NCBI RefSeq assembly: GCF_000247815.1
Contig: NC_021685.1
Span: forward strand, 17,458,955 to 17,522,954
Source of the DNA: Ficedula albicollis
Taxonomy: Eukaryota; Chordata; Aves; Passeriformes; Muscicapidae
Direction of reading: 5' to 3'
Length of the DNA stretch: 64,000 nucleotides
Positions within the stretch are counted from its first letter, which is position 1. The number at the start of each line of letters is the position of its first letter. A program made the translations under genes and the position numbers. Below, one piece after another: positions 13,011 to 32,744 of the stretch. Below the pieces are notes generated by a model. The model did no database searches and was not told the origin of the DNA. It worked only from the letters and a program-made list of their open reading frames with translations.

Positions 13011-13035
13011 GAGCCCTGTGTGGTCGCAGCGCATA

Positions 13036-13442
13036 AGCAAACCCATTCTTGTGCCGCTTCCCTGAAAAGCTTTTCAGTAAATGCACTCATGCTACTACAG
13101 GAGCTTCTCTCAGCAATAAGCCACCCATCTGCCATCAACAAGTTAGGACTAAAGGAAGCCACAGCTGCGGAAAAGGAAAACGTGAGCTTCAATTAACCAG
13201 CTGAGCAGCCACGGAGGACGAAAACTTGTCTTAAGATTTAAAAATTGCAGACCTGTCAGAGGAGATCAAGGCAGCGATTTCAAAAGGAATATTCCAAGAG
13301 AACATCGTGGATTTTGCACTAATATCAAAGGACACTAAACCCGGTCAATTATTCAAGGCTGTCTTACATTAGAGCCTTTCACAGACTCACGGCGTTGAGT
13401 CTCAAACTACGACTGAATGCACCCTCCAATGTACTCAAAAGA
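13036..13442 (+). other. LRRTM2: LRRTM2 5' UTR in exon 1 (inferred start), with upstream ORFs
   Basis: The leader runs from the predicted start about 26-30 bp after the TATA box to the ATG at 13443, which has A at -3 and G at +4 (strong context). Upstream ATGs occur at 13081 (12-codon ORF ending 13119), 13089 (35 codons, ending 13196), and 13417 and 13429. The last two share a frame that crosses the splice junction and ends at TAG 13802-13804, overlapping the main ORF. The transcription start is inferred, not seen. Confidence 0.6.
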
Positions 13443-15330
13443 ATGGGTAAGTTCTGCGTTTCTCTGTTCCTTGTATAATGAATGACAGCTCTGCTTTAAA
13501 GGAGCAGTTAAGATGCTAAAGCTGATTGCTCTGCACTGAACCTTATGAAAAAAATGTTTTCCGATAGTGCCGCTGTAACCCTCGGTAATAGAGATAAAGC
13601 CTCCTCCTAAGTGTAATGTCCAAGTATTCGGTTTGTCGTAGTAAGTTGTTTCTTGCATTTAGAATTAGCTTGTTGGAAATGCATGGCAATGTTATCTGCA
13701 GTGAAATCTTCCACCGTGATGTTCCAAGTGTACTGATAAGGCTATCCTATCTTGTTGTTTTCCTAAATTATATTCTGCAGGCTTACATTTCAAGTGGCCA
13801 TTAGGGGCTCGTATGCTGGCAGCACTATATGCAATGAGTATGGTTTTAAAAATGCTGCCTGCCTTGGGCATGGCTTGTCCACCAAAATGTCGCTGTGAGA
13901 AGCTGCTCTTTTACTGTGACTCTCAGGGGTTTCACTCAGTGCCAAACACCACTGAAAAGGGCTCGCTAGGTTTGTCACTGAGGCACAATTATATTTCTGA
14001 ACTTGAAAGGGATCAATTTGCAAGCTTCAGTCAACTTACTTGGCTTCACTTAGATCATAATCAAATTGCAACAGTCAGAGAAGATTCTTTTCAAGGACTG
14101 TATAAACTTAAGGAATTAGTCTTAAGTTCCAACAAAATCTTTCATTTGCCAAACACAACTTTTAGCCAGCTGCTTAACCTGCAGAATTTGGACCTCTCTT
14201 TTAATCAGTTATCCTCTCTGCACCCCGAGCTCTTCTACGGCCTTCGCAAGCTACAGACCTTGCACTTGCGGTCCAACTCCCTGCGGACCATCCCGGTCCG
14301 CCTGTTCTGGGACTGCCGTAGCCTGGAGTTCCTGGATTTGAGCACAAACCGCCTGCGAAGTTTGGCTCGCAATGGATTTGCGGGATTAATCAAGCTGAGG
14401 GAGCTTCACCTAGAGCACAACCAGCTGACAAAGATTAATTTTGCTCACTTCCTCCGGCTGAGCAGCCTGCACACGCTCTTCTTGCAGTGGAACAAAATTA
14501 GCAACTTGACATGTGGGATGGAGTGGACCTGGGGCACCTTAGCAAAGCTCGATTTGACTGGAAATGAAATCAAAGCCATCGACCTCACCGTCTTTGAAAC
14601 TATGCCTAACCTTAAAACCCTCCTCATGGATAACAACAAGCTCACCACTCTGGATTCCAAGATCCTGAGCTCGCTGACATCCCTCACCACCGTGGGCCTC
14701 TCCGGCAATCTGTGGGAATGCAGCTCAAAGATCTGCGCCTTGGCCACATGGTTGAGTGGCTTCCAAGGTCGGTGGGAGCACTCCATCCTCTGCCACAGCC
14801 CCGACCACACCCAGGGAGAGGATATTCTGGATGCAGTGTATGGTTTTCAGCTTTGCTGGAATTTATCGACTGTGGTTACCCCCGTGGCTACGACGTCGTA
14901 CACGGCTCCAACTACCGAGTACACGAAAAGAATCAGCTCCTCTCATTTCCATGTGGGAGACAAAGAGATTCCAACTACGGCAGGCATGGTCGTTACCACC
15001 GAAGAACAGTTCCCCGAGCCAAACAATGCCATCTTCACTCAGAGGGTAATTACGGGAACAATGGCTTTATTGTTTTCTTTCTTTTTTATCATTTTTATAG
15101 TGTTCATCTCCAGGAAGTGCTGCCCTCCCACACTCAGAAGAATTAGGCAGTGCTCAATGATTCAAAACCACAGGCAGCTCCGATCCCAAACGCGGCTGCA
15201 CATGGCCAATATGTCAGACCAAGGACCCTATAACGAGTACGAACCCACCCACGAAGGACCCTTCATCATCATCAACGGCTACGGACAGTGCAAGTGCCAG
15301 CAGCTGCCCTATAAAGAATGTGAAGTATAA
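13443..15330 (+). CDS. LRRTM2: LRRTM2, leucine-rich repeat transmembrane neuronal protein 2 (join 13443-13446, 13781-15330)
   Basis: A postsynaptic adhesion protein of excitatory synapses. The family binds presynaptic neurexins through its LRR domain and stabilises AMPA receptors. The spliced product is 517 residues, one more than remembered human LRRTM2. Exon 1 gives ATG plus one base, then donor GTAAGT; exon 2 after TTCTGCAG completes Gly2 and reads L-H-F-K-W-P-L-G-A-R before the Met at 13813. Visible features: signal peptide about 1-33 with likely cleavage before Cys34; LRRNT CPPKCRC; about ten LRRs (residues 60-305); LRRCT about 309-360 (NLWECSSKIC to FQLC); a Thr-rich stalk; one transmembrane helix about 424-446 followed by RKCC; a cytoplasmic tail ending ECEV, the family's PDZ-type end. 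N-glycosylation sequons include NTT, NLT and NLS. LRRTM2 rather than 1, 3 or 4 is clear from near identity over most of the length. Confidence 0.98.
13447..13780 (+). other. LRRTM2: LRRTM2 intron 1 (334 bp, phase 1)
   Basis: It begins GTAAGT directly after ATG-G and ends TTCTGCAG before exon 2. Splitting the initiator region from one large coding exon is the usual LRRTM-family structure, and the junction restores MGLHFKWPLGA as in human LRRTM2. Confidence 0.93.
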
Positions 15331-15520
15331 TACCTACAGCCCGTCACAAAGTAAATCAGATAAGTAACCTACTTTAAAATTGTAGGGACCTACATCAGAT
15401 TCTAATTTTTACAAATGTTGACATAAAGCCTAATTTTCCAAGCTACTTAATGGAAACATTGTTTATGGAGTGGTGCAGTATTTTTAAGTTTTTTAAAAAA
15501 TAAATCCATAATATTTTCAG
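15331..15520 (+). terminator. LRRTM2: LRRTM2 proximal 3' UTR and candidate polyadenylation signal
   Basis: AT-rich sequence after the TAA at 15328-15330. The first AATAAA is at 15499-15504, about 170 bp past the stop. Mammalian LRRTM2 has a longer 3' UTR, so this may be only a proximal site, and a longer transcript would run toward the (CA)-rich repeat and C homopolymer beginning near 16.0 kb. Confidence 0.45.
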
Positions 15521-16021
15521 TGTTAAAGAAGCAATGATTACATTAAACTTGCACTCCTACTGTTTAAAAGTCTAAAGAGATGCTCACCTCAAGCTATGTA
15601 AAATGTTTCATGTTATGTAATTATATGACTGTGTGTAAACATTTATACCCGAGTCTCCATATTCTACTTTTTCTACTGCAAACAGTCCGAGGGGAAGGAG
15701 GCTGGAAATGCGTGCAGGGATCTGTGGGGGACGTGCGCTCCGTTTGCTCCACTGCAGCTGGAAGATCCCAAACACTGCAGCTGCCTCCGGGCACTTTAAG
15801 GGCAGCCAGGGAGGAAGGTTTTCTCCTCTGAGCATTCCGCTCCAGTAAGGGAAGGGAGGGAAAACAAAAGGAAGGAAAAAAAAACAACAACCATAAAGAA
15901 CAGCAAAGGTCCAGGTGGGAATTTCAGTGCATTGGGGTGAATTTATGTGAAATACAGTTTTGCTCTGTACGTGTTCGTGGCTTGGATTGCTGAAAGGGAC
16001 GGCAGGCACAGGAGGAGCAGG

Positions 16022-21872
<5,851 letters not shown>

Positions 21873-22162
21873 ACCCAGCCCCTCCTGCTGGACCACAGGG
21901 AGCAAAACCCAACCTCCTGCTGGACCACAGGGAGCAAAACCCAACCTCCTGCTGGACCACAGGGAGCAAAACCCAACCTCCTGCTGGACCACAGGGAGCA
22001 AAACCCAACCTCCTGCTGGACCACAGGGAGCAAAACCCAACCTCCTGCTGGACCACAGGGAGCAAAACCCAACCTCCTGCTGGACCACAGGGAGCAAAAC
22101 CCAACCTCCTGCTGGACCACAGGGAGCAAAACCCAACCTCCTGCTGGACCACAGGGAGCAGG
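21873..22162 (+). repeat. 32-bp minisatellite, about 9 copies
   Basis: Unit contains CTGCTGGACCACAGGGAGCA followed by AAACCCAACCTC, almost perfectly conserved from copy to copy. No stops occur in several frames, so long spurious ORFs cover it. Located in intron 7. Confidence 0.95.
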
Positions 22163-25100
22163 GCTGCACAGGCTCTTCCCAACCAGCTGTGTCCTGACTA
22201 ACAAAAACTGCATGAGCAGGATGGGAGAGAAAACCAAAGCAAAGCCAAGCTCTGGGCCCTTGAGCAGCTGGAGCAGGATTAGCACAGACCTATCCAGCCT
22301 GGCTCTGCCCCTGGGTGTTCCTGGGACACCTCCAGGGCCACCTGTGGGTCACTGTGCCAGCCAGGAGCTGGCATTTCCAATGGGAACACCCTGCAGGGCT
22401 CGGAGGGGTCCCACAGTGAGACAACCCACCAGCTCTGAGCCACAGCCCTCCAAAAGGGTGCCAAAAACATCCCTGGTACAAGAAGTGCTCTTTACGTGAG
22501 CTACCACAGCCACCAGAGTGTTCAGACATCAAGGGAAGGATTGCTGGGTTTGAGAAGTGACAGGTTCACAGACACAGCCCAAAAGCTGTGATGGAGAACT
22601 GAACAAAAGTTTCAGGATGTTCCAAGATGATTACATGCACTGAACCACCAGCTAAAATCATTTCAGTAACTAAGCCGTAGCTGCATTTACTTTTTTTATC
22701 AAAAGGTTTGGCTGGAACAAGTTCTCAAGGGTTTTAAATGTCAGCTGGCAAACTGCCTCTCAAATCCTTCTAATACTTCAAAGCAGCACATGATATAACT
22801 ATTTTCTTAAACTCTCAGAGACTAATTTTACAAGCAAAAGCATCTCTCAACTACAAACCCAGCTGTTCTCACAAGCAAAGGTAACACACCTAAGAGAGGA
22901 ACCAGTATTCTGAATACATTATGCAAAACCTTTAAATCCAATTAGCAACAAGGAAATGTCAACATCACTAGCAACTTACTTTTAAATGTAGGCTCTGTTA
23001 AGACAACTGCAAAAAAACTGAGATTCAAGAATTTGACTGGAGAGGATTGCACAAATGAACTGAAAACTGCAGCACTGGGAAACCCTGGCTCCCTCCTCCA
23101 GTGAATGTCCAGGCTAAGGGACAGGATTGAGTGACAGTGTCCACCCACTACAAAACCCTGATGTCAGTATTTTCTCTAACCTTAAGGAAAAGCTTTCCAA
23201 AATCATTGTTACCTAATCAACAATTTCATTACCATGAAGATTTTAGGAGTTAAAGCTCCATTTGCTGTATTTGACACAGGATTCACAGGCTCTGGGTGTC
23301 ACTTTGGAAGAAATGTTTTTACAGTGAGGGTGCTGAAGCCCTGGGACAGTTACCCAGAGACATGGTGGGTGCCCCTTCCCTGGAAACATTCCAGGCCAAG
23401 CTGGACAGGGCTTTGGGTGACCTGATCTACCTGAAGCTGTTCCTGCTCAGTGCAGGGGGCTGGACCGGGGTGACTTTTAAAGATCCCTTCCCACCCAAAC
23501 CATTCTGTGATTCTATGAAACAAAAAAAAGAAATGACAAGTGTCTCACGAGCACAGTTCTGTGTTTGTTTCTGTGAAGCACAACTCCAGAGGTTTGGCTG
23601 CCAGTGGCACTGATCAAACCCTTCTGGGCTGACAGGTAACCAAATCCTATTTCAGCTCTTCAGGTTTTAATCCACAAGGGCTAGAACTTGACTTTTTCTT
23701 ATAAGTTTTCTAAAAGGACAAGAGTTAAACACACACAAAAATCACTTGAGCACAAAAACCAGGAGCAAGAAGCTGAACCAGACCAGAGAGGAACATCCCT
23801 TGAGTTAAACCCAATTTTAAACCAATGTAACACAAACACTTCCAGTACGCACACACAAGCAAAATGAAAGAGTATTCTCTGCCACCTGGATGTTTAAATG
23901 AAGTAACCAACCTTTCTTTTATAAAATCAAAGTATTTCTTTTAAATGCCTTGGAAGTAACTTCCCTGTTATCCCCAGCAGACTCTCTACTCCTTGTACAC
24001 TGAATATCCAAGCAAACTGGACACAGAGGAGGTGCTGCTTTCCCTTCCACCCCTCCCTACCCCACAGGGTGGGCAGTGCAGTCACTGCTTGATAGAGGTG
24101 CATCATGCTTTATACCAGTTTAAAAAACCAGCCATATATCATGAGAAGTCTTGGAGTAAGTGGAAAAGGTTCATCCATCAAGGAGGTTCTTAAATAATGA
24201 ATGAGTCATAATTCTTTACAGTCAAAAGCAATTAATTTTCTGTATTGTAATCAGGAGAATAAATCTGAAAAATCCATTCTAATGACTCTGAGTCTGAAGT
24301 AGTGTTGCAGCTGAATTTTAAATCTTAAAATACAGGAGCAGTGAGGACTTCTGCTGTTTAAACATACAATCTTCTACCAAACAGAACAGCTTTACTGCAT
24401 ATTTAATAGGTAGAACGGGTTTTGTGAGACCACATGAGATTAAAGACAGCATTAGATACAGGAAATGCACTTCAAGCAGAAAGGTCCTTCCAAGAAACCT
24501 CTTAACTGTATAGCCACTAAAATACTTGAAATATCGTTTATGAAGAGTACAAAATACTCAGAAAATCTTGCTGCAAGAAGTAGTTTTACTTATATGTTTG
24601 CAAAGAGCTAGAAATATTGAGAAGCATGTTAATGTGGAATCCAGCTCAACCCTACAGCAACTGTTCCTATTAGGAAGCATTTGCTCTTTTTCCCCACTAA
24701 CTCCTAAATAATCCATCACATACCCAGAACCTCTGCCTCAAAAGCCATGTGCTGGTAGCTGGGACTATCAATTTCTGCCCTCAAATGGATTGCTTCAACC
24801 CTAACAGCACTTTAAGTTCGGATTCTTTTAGAGAGAAAACCTGTAAAATTAATAGAGCTCTTAGTAAAGCTAATAATGACACAGTCTGCTGAGGAGGGAG
24901 AACATAGCAAAGGGGACAGGGACACAACACTGCAAGGGAATTTCCATTTCTGAAGGCACCACACAGCACTTAACTGGGGGAAAAACATATTCCTCTTCAC
25001 TGCAGCCACTCTCAGCAGCTTTGCTAACAAACACTGCTTTGAGGAAAGCAAATTTCAGCTTCCAAAAACATTTTCAAAAAATTCAGCAGCCCAGCTGCTC

Positions 25101-25240
25101 CAGAGGGGATTCCTGCACTGAACATCCTCAGTACACACCTACTGAAGGATGTGAGCCAGGAACAAAGCCCCAGTGTGGGAAAACCACCCAGCAGGGCCAT
25201 GCTGCAAGCCCCGAGGTCTAAACACAGCTCTGAGTTAAAG
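22163..25240. other. Intron 7 between the two 32-bp minisatellites
   Basis: Apart from the CR1 tail at 23296-23525, unique sequence with no supported gene. Confidence 0.5.
23296..23525 (+). mobile_element. CR1 LINE 3' end
   Basis: TTTTTACAGTGAGGGTGCTG, CCCTGGAAACATTCCAGGCC and the terminal CATTCTGTGATTCTATGA are diagnostic of the avian CR1 3' end, which finishes in short ATTCTATGA-like repeats rather than a poly(A) tail. 5'-truncated, as most CR1 copies are. Confidence 0.88.
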
Positions 25241-26565
<1,325 letters not shown>

Positions 26566-29195
26566 CCTGCTGTCCCTGGGAGAAGTCAACAGACTCCAGT
26601 AATGACCTGAACTCCTTACTGATCCCATCCAGCCCTGAAGCAGGACACACAAAGAGCAACAGCTCCTTGAAATTCTAAATAATTGAAAGGTTAAAGAGCT
26701 CCTCCTCAAGCTCTCCAGACTGTCCTGAAGATGGAAACAGCTGGAAACAGCTGGAATTGCTCTCAGGTAGGACAAACACTGAGCTCAGCACCCAAGGGAG
26801 CAGCAGAACACTGCAAGGCTGACCCAGCCAAGCTGGGGAACTGCTGGTGACAGCTGGAAGCTCTCTGGGTATCAAGTGTGCACCTGAAGGGTCCAGGCCT
26901 TCCAGAATTCCACAGCCACAGGGCAGGCAGGTTGAGAAAGCCATCCCTAGTTGATGTGCTGGCTTAGCTCTGGGATGTCCTGAGCACACGTGAGCTTGAA
27001 AATGAGGGAGCTGTGACTACATGACAGATGCCTGCTGCCTGCAGCTAGCACCCAGAAACTTCCAGAAAGCCTAAGGTTAGACATCTGATTGGGATGAACC
27101 AGAAAAAAAAAAAAAAAACGACCAAACAAAACCAAAACAAACCAACCCAGTGAGCTTTGGCAGATACTGCACCTTAGACGTGACACTGCACTCCTGAACA
27201 GAACAAAAATGAGAAACTTCTGACAAGTTCCCTGAGTCTGTGGTGCCAAGGAACTTCTAGGAGATGCCTGTTCACCCTGTACTGAACTTTTAGGAGCTGT
27301 CTGTTTGCCCAAGCAGGAGAACCCCTTACTGAAACTGCAAAGCACAGCCCCAATGTCTCAGGAGCAATGGGCTCTTGCCAGGTTCTCCTCCCTGCCAGTG
27401 AGTGCAGAGCAAGTCTGCAGACCAGCCACACCACCACCCACAGCTGAACTCAGCAAACACCCACAGAGCTCACTTTGTAGCAGCACAATGGCATCAGGAC
27501 TAAGGAATTCCAGTTATTTACAGACCACTCAAAATACCCTCACTGCTGGGAACTGCTGAACAAACTGCAGCGCCCCTTCCAAGTTTTGGGTTTGTCAGCA
27601 GTGCAAATATTTGTTGACAAATTTGAAACTTGGCTAAAACCACGGCTTTGCTGCACACTCAAGAGGTGTTTCTGGAATGAATTCAAAGCCTTGCCTCTTG
27701 GTGCAGAGCTGTCCCTTCCCAGCAGGGCTCAGGCCAGCAGCAGCACTGGCACAGCAGGGGGATTGTGCTGGAGCTATGGGATGGTGCTCCACACCTTCCC
27801 CAGCCCCTCCTGCCTGACAGCACACCCTAAAACACAGGGACAAATGGAAACAGGCACAGAGAGGAGGCAGACTCCAGTGCACCCACAGATAAATCCCAGG
27901 GATATTGTCCCATCACACCCACTGCTGCCTGTGGACAACAATTAACTTGACAAAGGGTGCCAGGAGAGTGTCCAGGGACCCATGAAAAAGGTTTATGCCA
28001 CATTCAAATGAGCTGATGCCACCCTGCTGCAGACTGCTGCTCTCCTCTTAGTGGGCACTCCATCATTTGAATATGCCCCTATAAAGCTGCATCATAAGAG
28101 AGGAACTTCCTGACACCTACTCTTACTGTCCATTGATTGAAAACCAGTAGTCTTGGTCAGGCAAATTAGTAAGCGATCACCCACTTCAGAAAGCAATTTC
28201 AGTTGTTCGTGCAAACATAGCTGTAAAAACAGCTCACTGCCACTGCCCCAACCTCAGCCTGTGCTGGCACAGAACAACAGAACCCAGCCTGGCCATCAGA
28301 CACCCATGGCAAGCAGGAAAACACCAGGAAGCCACTCCAAAAACATGAGCTTATGCAAATAACAACAACCCAACCACCCTAGTCCCTCTAAAGCATGCAT
28401 TATGCACACATATGCAGCTAATTAAATGTATATGTATATAAAATAGAGATGTTTCAGGTGGATTTCCTGCGTCACATTATGAAATACATGCATTCAGTGA
28501 TCCCAGGGAACTAACTGAAATCAATCAAAAAATATTTAAAAATCAAAAGTAAATCTTATAATAAGCCCACTAATGGGAAGCTCACTCATGGAAGGAGTTA
28601 TAAAAGGGTTTTTTTATAATTACTCCAGCCTGTTTGCTACATTTGCTTATACAAGAGAAGTATTTTTAACTACTGACAGGACTAGGATTAAATGACAAGT
28701 TCATGTATTTAATCCAGATTGTTCACAGGCACAAGGTGAAAAATACGATAAAGAACATGAACAGGTTTTAGTGAGCTGAGCCAGGAAAAAGAAAATCAAA
28801 CCCACACCCCTTCTGAGCAGAAAATAGGACTTTTTTGTGATTATTAAAACAATTTCTATCAAGGCAAGCACACAGGCTGATTTCTACTCTGACAAGTGGT
28901 TTGGCCACTTCTTTTTATGTAATACAGTTCTAATCAGGAGAGACCTGCTTTACCTCTATTATCAAAACCATTCCACTGCCTTCAAACCAAGTATTTCAAG
29001 TTAGCAACATACTTCCAGGTATTTCACTAATATTTAAAAAGCCCCAAAAAACTTATTTTCTCACAGGAGAGCTGTAATTTGCAACTTCAGTCTTGCAGTC
29101 TGTTCCCTAAATGAAAAAACAAAACCAGGAGCGCACACAGGTCTTCCTCCACATTTCACAGCATCTTTTAACTTCAGTGGCAACTGACCAAAAGC
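26566..29195. other. Intron 7: no gene recognised
   Basis: Contains a run of 16-17 A near 27103 and an AT-rich stretch at 28380-29050. No exon, RNA gene or named repeat. Confidence 0.5.
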
Positions 29196-29311
29196 TTCAA
29201 CACTGCTCCAGGCTAAAAACTATTCCAGCTCCTGGAACTCAGTCTGGAATTCCTTCAACACTGCTCCAGGCTAAAAACTATTCCTAACTCCTGGAACTCA
29301 GTCTGGAATTG
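29196..29311 (+). repeat. Two-copy 58-bp tandem duplication
   Basis: TTCAACACTGCTCCAGGCTA occurs at 29196 and 29254, each followed by CTGGAACTCAGTCTGGAATT. Confidence 0.9.
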
Positions 29312-29384
29312 CCACTCAAGGGCAAAACTGGGAGCAGCTAAAAACACTGGGACTGGTTTGTAGGAACTCACAGCTGAAGAACAA

Positions 29385-29440
29385 TCAAATGCAGCTGCCC
29401 CTGCCCTGGAAGTGTCCAAGGCCAGGCTGGAAGTAAGGCA
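29385..29440 (+). mobile_element. Short CR1-like fragment
   Basis: CTGCCCTGGAAGTGTCCAAG followed by GCCAGGCTGGA resembles the CR1 3' region. It is too short to be certain. Confidence 0.45.
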
Positions 29441-29719
29441 GAAAAGGAAGGAGTGTGCCCAGTGAAAGCAGGGCCAGGTGACATGGGAAGAACACAGAGA
29501 TGCTGCTCCCCACTGCAGGCAGAAAATCCACATGGATTTTGTTATTATCCAGCTCTGGGGGATAATAACAATTTTCAAACATTAATGGCAAAAGCAGTGT
29601 AGAAATGACTTTGGTGTGTCCCAGGATGAGGAGCATCACCTCACACACAGGGACAGGGACAGGCAGAGGTGTTTAATGCACTCTTTGTCTCTGTCTCCAA
29701 CACTGACCATATGCATATA

Positions 29720-30388
29720 TATGGACCCCAAGGGGGTCCCAGTGCCCTGAGCTGGAGCACCATGACTGTGACAATGACCCTGAAATCCTGCAGGATCTGC
29801 TGCTCCAGCTGGATCCCTAAAATCCTATGGGAGCCTGATGGGATTCATCCAAGAATCCTCAAAGAGCTGCTGATATCATCACAAAGCCTCTCCTGATGAT
29901 TTTTGAGTGGTCTTGGGAAGCTGGAGAGGTCCCAGCTGACTGGAAGCTGGGGAACATTGTCCTGATTTTGAAGAAGGGCAAGGAGAGGACCCTGGAAACC
30001 ACAGCCTGCCAATCTCACTTCAGTGCTGGGTAAAGGCATGGAGATTATTCTGGGAGGTGGTGAAAAACACCTGCAGGACAACACAGGACAGCCACAACCA
30101 GCATGGCTACAGGAGGGGAGAGTCCTGCTTGTCAAACCTGATTTCCTTCTACAACAGGACATCCCACCTGGCTGATGGAGGAAAGCCAGTTGTGATCTTT
30201 CTGGACTTCAGGCTCAGGCTGCATTTTGGGAAAGGTTCTTCCCTCCCCCAGTGGGGTCTGGGCACAGCCCTGAGGCTGCCAGAGCTCCAGGAGCCTTTGG
30301 ACAACACCCCCAGGGAGGAACTGTTGGGGTGTCTGTGCAGGGCATTGAAATCCTTGAGGGTTCTTCCAATTCAGGATACTCTGTGATT
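29720..30388 (+). mobile_element. CR1 LINE with degraded reverse-transcriptase segment and 3' end
   Basis: Broken frames show CR1 ORF2-like words: a DGIHPRILKEL segment near 29835, then a frameshifted stretch, QHGYRRGESCLSNLISFYN near 30095, and VVIFLDF near 30190. The LDF run then jumps to 3'-end-like sequence ending ATACTCTGTGATTCT. The C-terminal RT part is deleted. Stops and frameshifts make it inactive. Confidence 0.82.
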
Positions 30389-31094
30389 CTCTACGTCCCC
30401 TTTTAAGTGATGGTGAAATCAAACCTTTAAAATTACTGTCTAGTGGTATCAATGTGTTATTTCTTAAGGGGGAAAAAAAGCATAACTGCAACAGCAAAAA
30501 GTAATTTTTTAATATTACTTGCACCTACGGTGTAGGGAAGGAATGGAAGGGAGGAAGAGAGGTGTTCATCAGGTCTGCAAAACAACAGATTCTCAAACAT
30601 TTTGTGCTACTTTTCTACCACTTCCAGGTAACAGATCTAGCTACCAGTGGTCTCTTAAGGCTTATTCCTATATCTAAAAAGTTAATAGCATATGTTTAAT
30701 GATATATAGCACGAAGGTTCTACACCTCTGCAGCACATTTCTACCACTGAAGCAAAAATACCTATTTATATAGATCAGTAATGGTAGGAAAGTGCCAAGG
30801 TGCCAAGAAAGTCATCCTGGAATACCATACATCTTTTCCCTAAAAGCAGAAAAGAAAACCCAAATTGGCAATAATACATCACATGCTAAACCTGACTTTT
30901 CAGGGAAGTGAGTTTCCCCAGCTCCCATTTCACCATGATGCTGGGGCTCTACAAGGCAGACCAGAGCCAGCATTAACCAAGTAACTGTACCTGAAACCTT
31001 TTGCAAAGTGGCACTGATTTCTATTTCTTGTTGCCTGCAGATGTTTCTCAGCTGAGCTCAGGGGCAGCTGCAGGGCTCAGTGAGCCAGGCCCCT

Positions 31095-31215
31095 CTTCCA
31101 GCAGCTCAGACCACAGAATACTCTGAGCTGGAAGGGACCCACAAGGATCAGAGTCCAACTCCCAAGTGGATGGAGCCCCAAACCTTGGGGTTATTAACAC
31201 CCCCTGAGCCAATCT
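31095..31215 (-). mobile_element. CR1 LINE 3' fragment
   Basis: CACAGAATACTCTGAGCTGG, AAGGGACCCACAAGGATCA and GTCCAACTCCC are the reverse complement of a CR1 3' end. The 59-bp minisatellite starts just to its right. Confidence 0.75.
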
Positions 31216-31227
31216 CAGGGTCACCCC

Positions 31228-31490
31228 GGAGTGTGGGGTCTCCATCTCACCCAGGGCAGCTCCTGCCTCCAGGACAGACAGACAGAGGAGTGTGGGGTCT
31301 CCATCTCACCCAGGGCAGCTCCTGCCTCCAGGACAGACAGACAGAGGAGTGTGGGGTCTCCATCTCACCCAGGGCAGCTCCTGCCTCCAGGACAGACAGA
31401 CAGAGGAGTGTGGGGTCTCCATCTCACCCAGGGCAGCTCCTGCCTCCAGGACAGACAGACAGAGGAGTGTGGGGTCTCCACCTCAGCCAG
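31228..31490 (+). repeat. 59-bp minisatellite, about 4.4 copies
   Basis: Unit starts GGAGTGTGGGGTCTCCATCT and ends with GGACAGACAGACAGA. Copies are essentially identical apart from the last (CCACCTCAGCC). It adjoins a CR1 fragment on the left. Confidence 0.93.
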
Positions 31491-32744
31491 CTCCAGCTGT
31501 AGAGGGGTTATTTTGCAGTGGGTCTGGCATCCTACTCCTGCAGTTTGCAGTCCCTACTCCTGCCTGCTGTCTGCCAGGGCTTAGGATTCCAGCACTCCCA
31601 GCCAAGCTGCTCCTTCTCCTGGAGCACAGCCCCAGCTGCCACCCAGCCCAGGCAGGAGCAGGAAACCAGTGCTGGAAAAGCAGCAGGACAGCACCAGGCC
31701 ACAAGAGCCCCCACAGGCCCTGGGATGGATCAGAACTGCTGATAAGAGCTCTGTTTTAAACCTGGAGTGCCTTCATGCAGCATCAAATGAAAATGATGCT
31801 GGATCCCCCCAGCCATGTGCAGCCAGGTGGGATCTGAGCAGTGCTGTGAGTGACAGGCAGGAGCCCAAGGGGGCTGCCCAGGTTTGTCAACACTTCCAGC
31901 TGTTTCCTCCCAGGGGATTCTGCTGAGTGATGACTGGTTAAGCTTGGCTAAGGTCAATTCATCTCACTTCCAGTATGCCTGCTGAGATGGGAGAAGCAGG
32001 ATGGATGGGGGAATCTCTCAGAATACCAAATCAGGGGGACAAGCCACTTCTGCAGGAGCCACCAGAGAGCTGCTGGGGCTGGAGAGAAAATTACCACTGG
32101 AGCTGCCTTTTTACAGGCCTGGTTTTTCTTTTTTATGTGAATTAGCAACCTTACCTAAGGAATATCTCAAGTTTTTCCTTCACAGATTACTTGAATTAAC
32201 AGATATATCCAGAAGCATGAAAAGCAGGCTGAAGTTTACACCTGCAGTAATTGTAAAAGCCTTGAGATATTGTAGTTTCTATCAAATTCTACACGTGTGC
32301 AAAAGGCTTTAGAAATAAAACTAAAACTGGAACAACACAGACCCCTGCAAAACTCAAATTAAAAGGAGTGAGCCAAGGCAGCATATGCCCTTTCCAAGAG
32401 GAAGAGAATGCATTATAAATCTGGGAATAAAGCCACCTAACTCCTGGCAAGACAGCTTGGAGAAACAGATAATAAAGCAATCCTACCAATATGATCACAA
32501 GACATTCAAAGTTAGAATTAATGTATCCTTTATTCATTATTAGAAATATAAATAGGTTTAATTTGCAACAGATTTTAAAGTGTTTCCTGTAGGGGGGATT
32601 CAGCAGCCTTAACCTGCAATACACCAATGGGAAAAGTAGGTTTGGAAGCAATAGGTATTAAAAACCAGGAACAGCAGGAAAAGCTGAGTAATTATCAAGA
32701 ACCTCAAGCCTCAGCAGCAGCAAAAGAAGCAGCATCTCCTCTCC

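Noticed and set aside
21873..22162. CRISPR-like array
   Set aside because: Regular 32-bp direct repeats but no spacers between them, in a vertebrate intron; a minisatellite.
29831..30230. Intact reverse-transcriptase gene
   Set aside because: CR1-like words occur but frames are broken and the C-terminal part is deleted; a dead LINE fragment.
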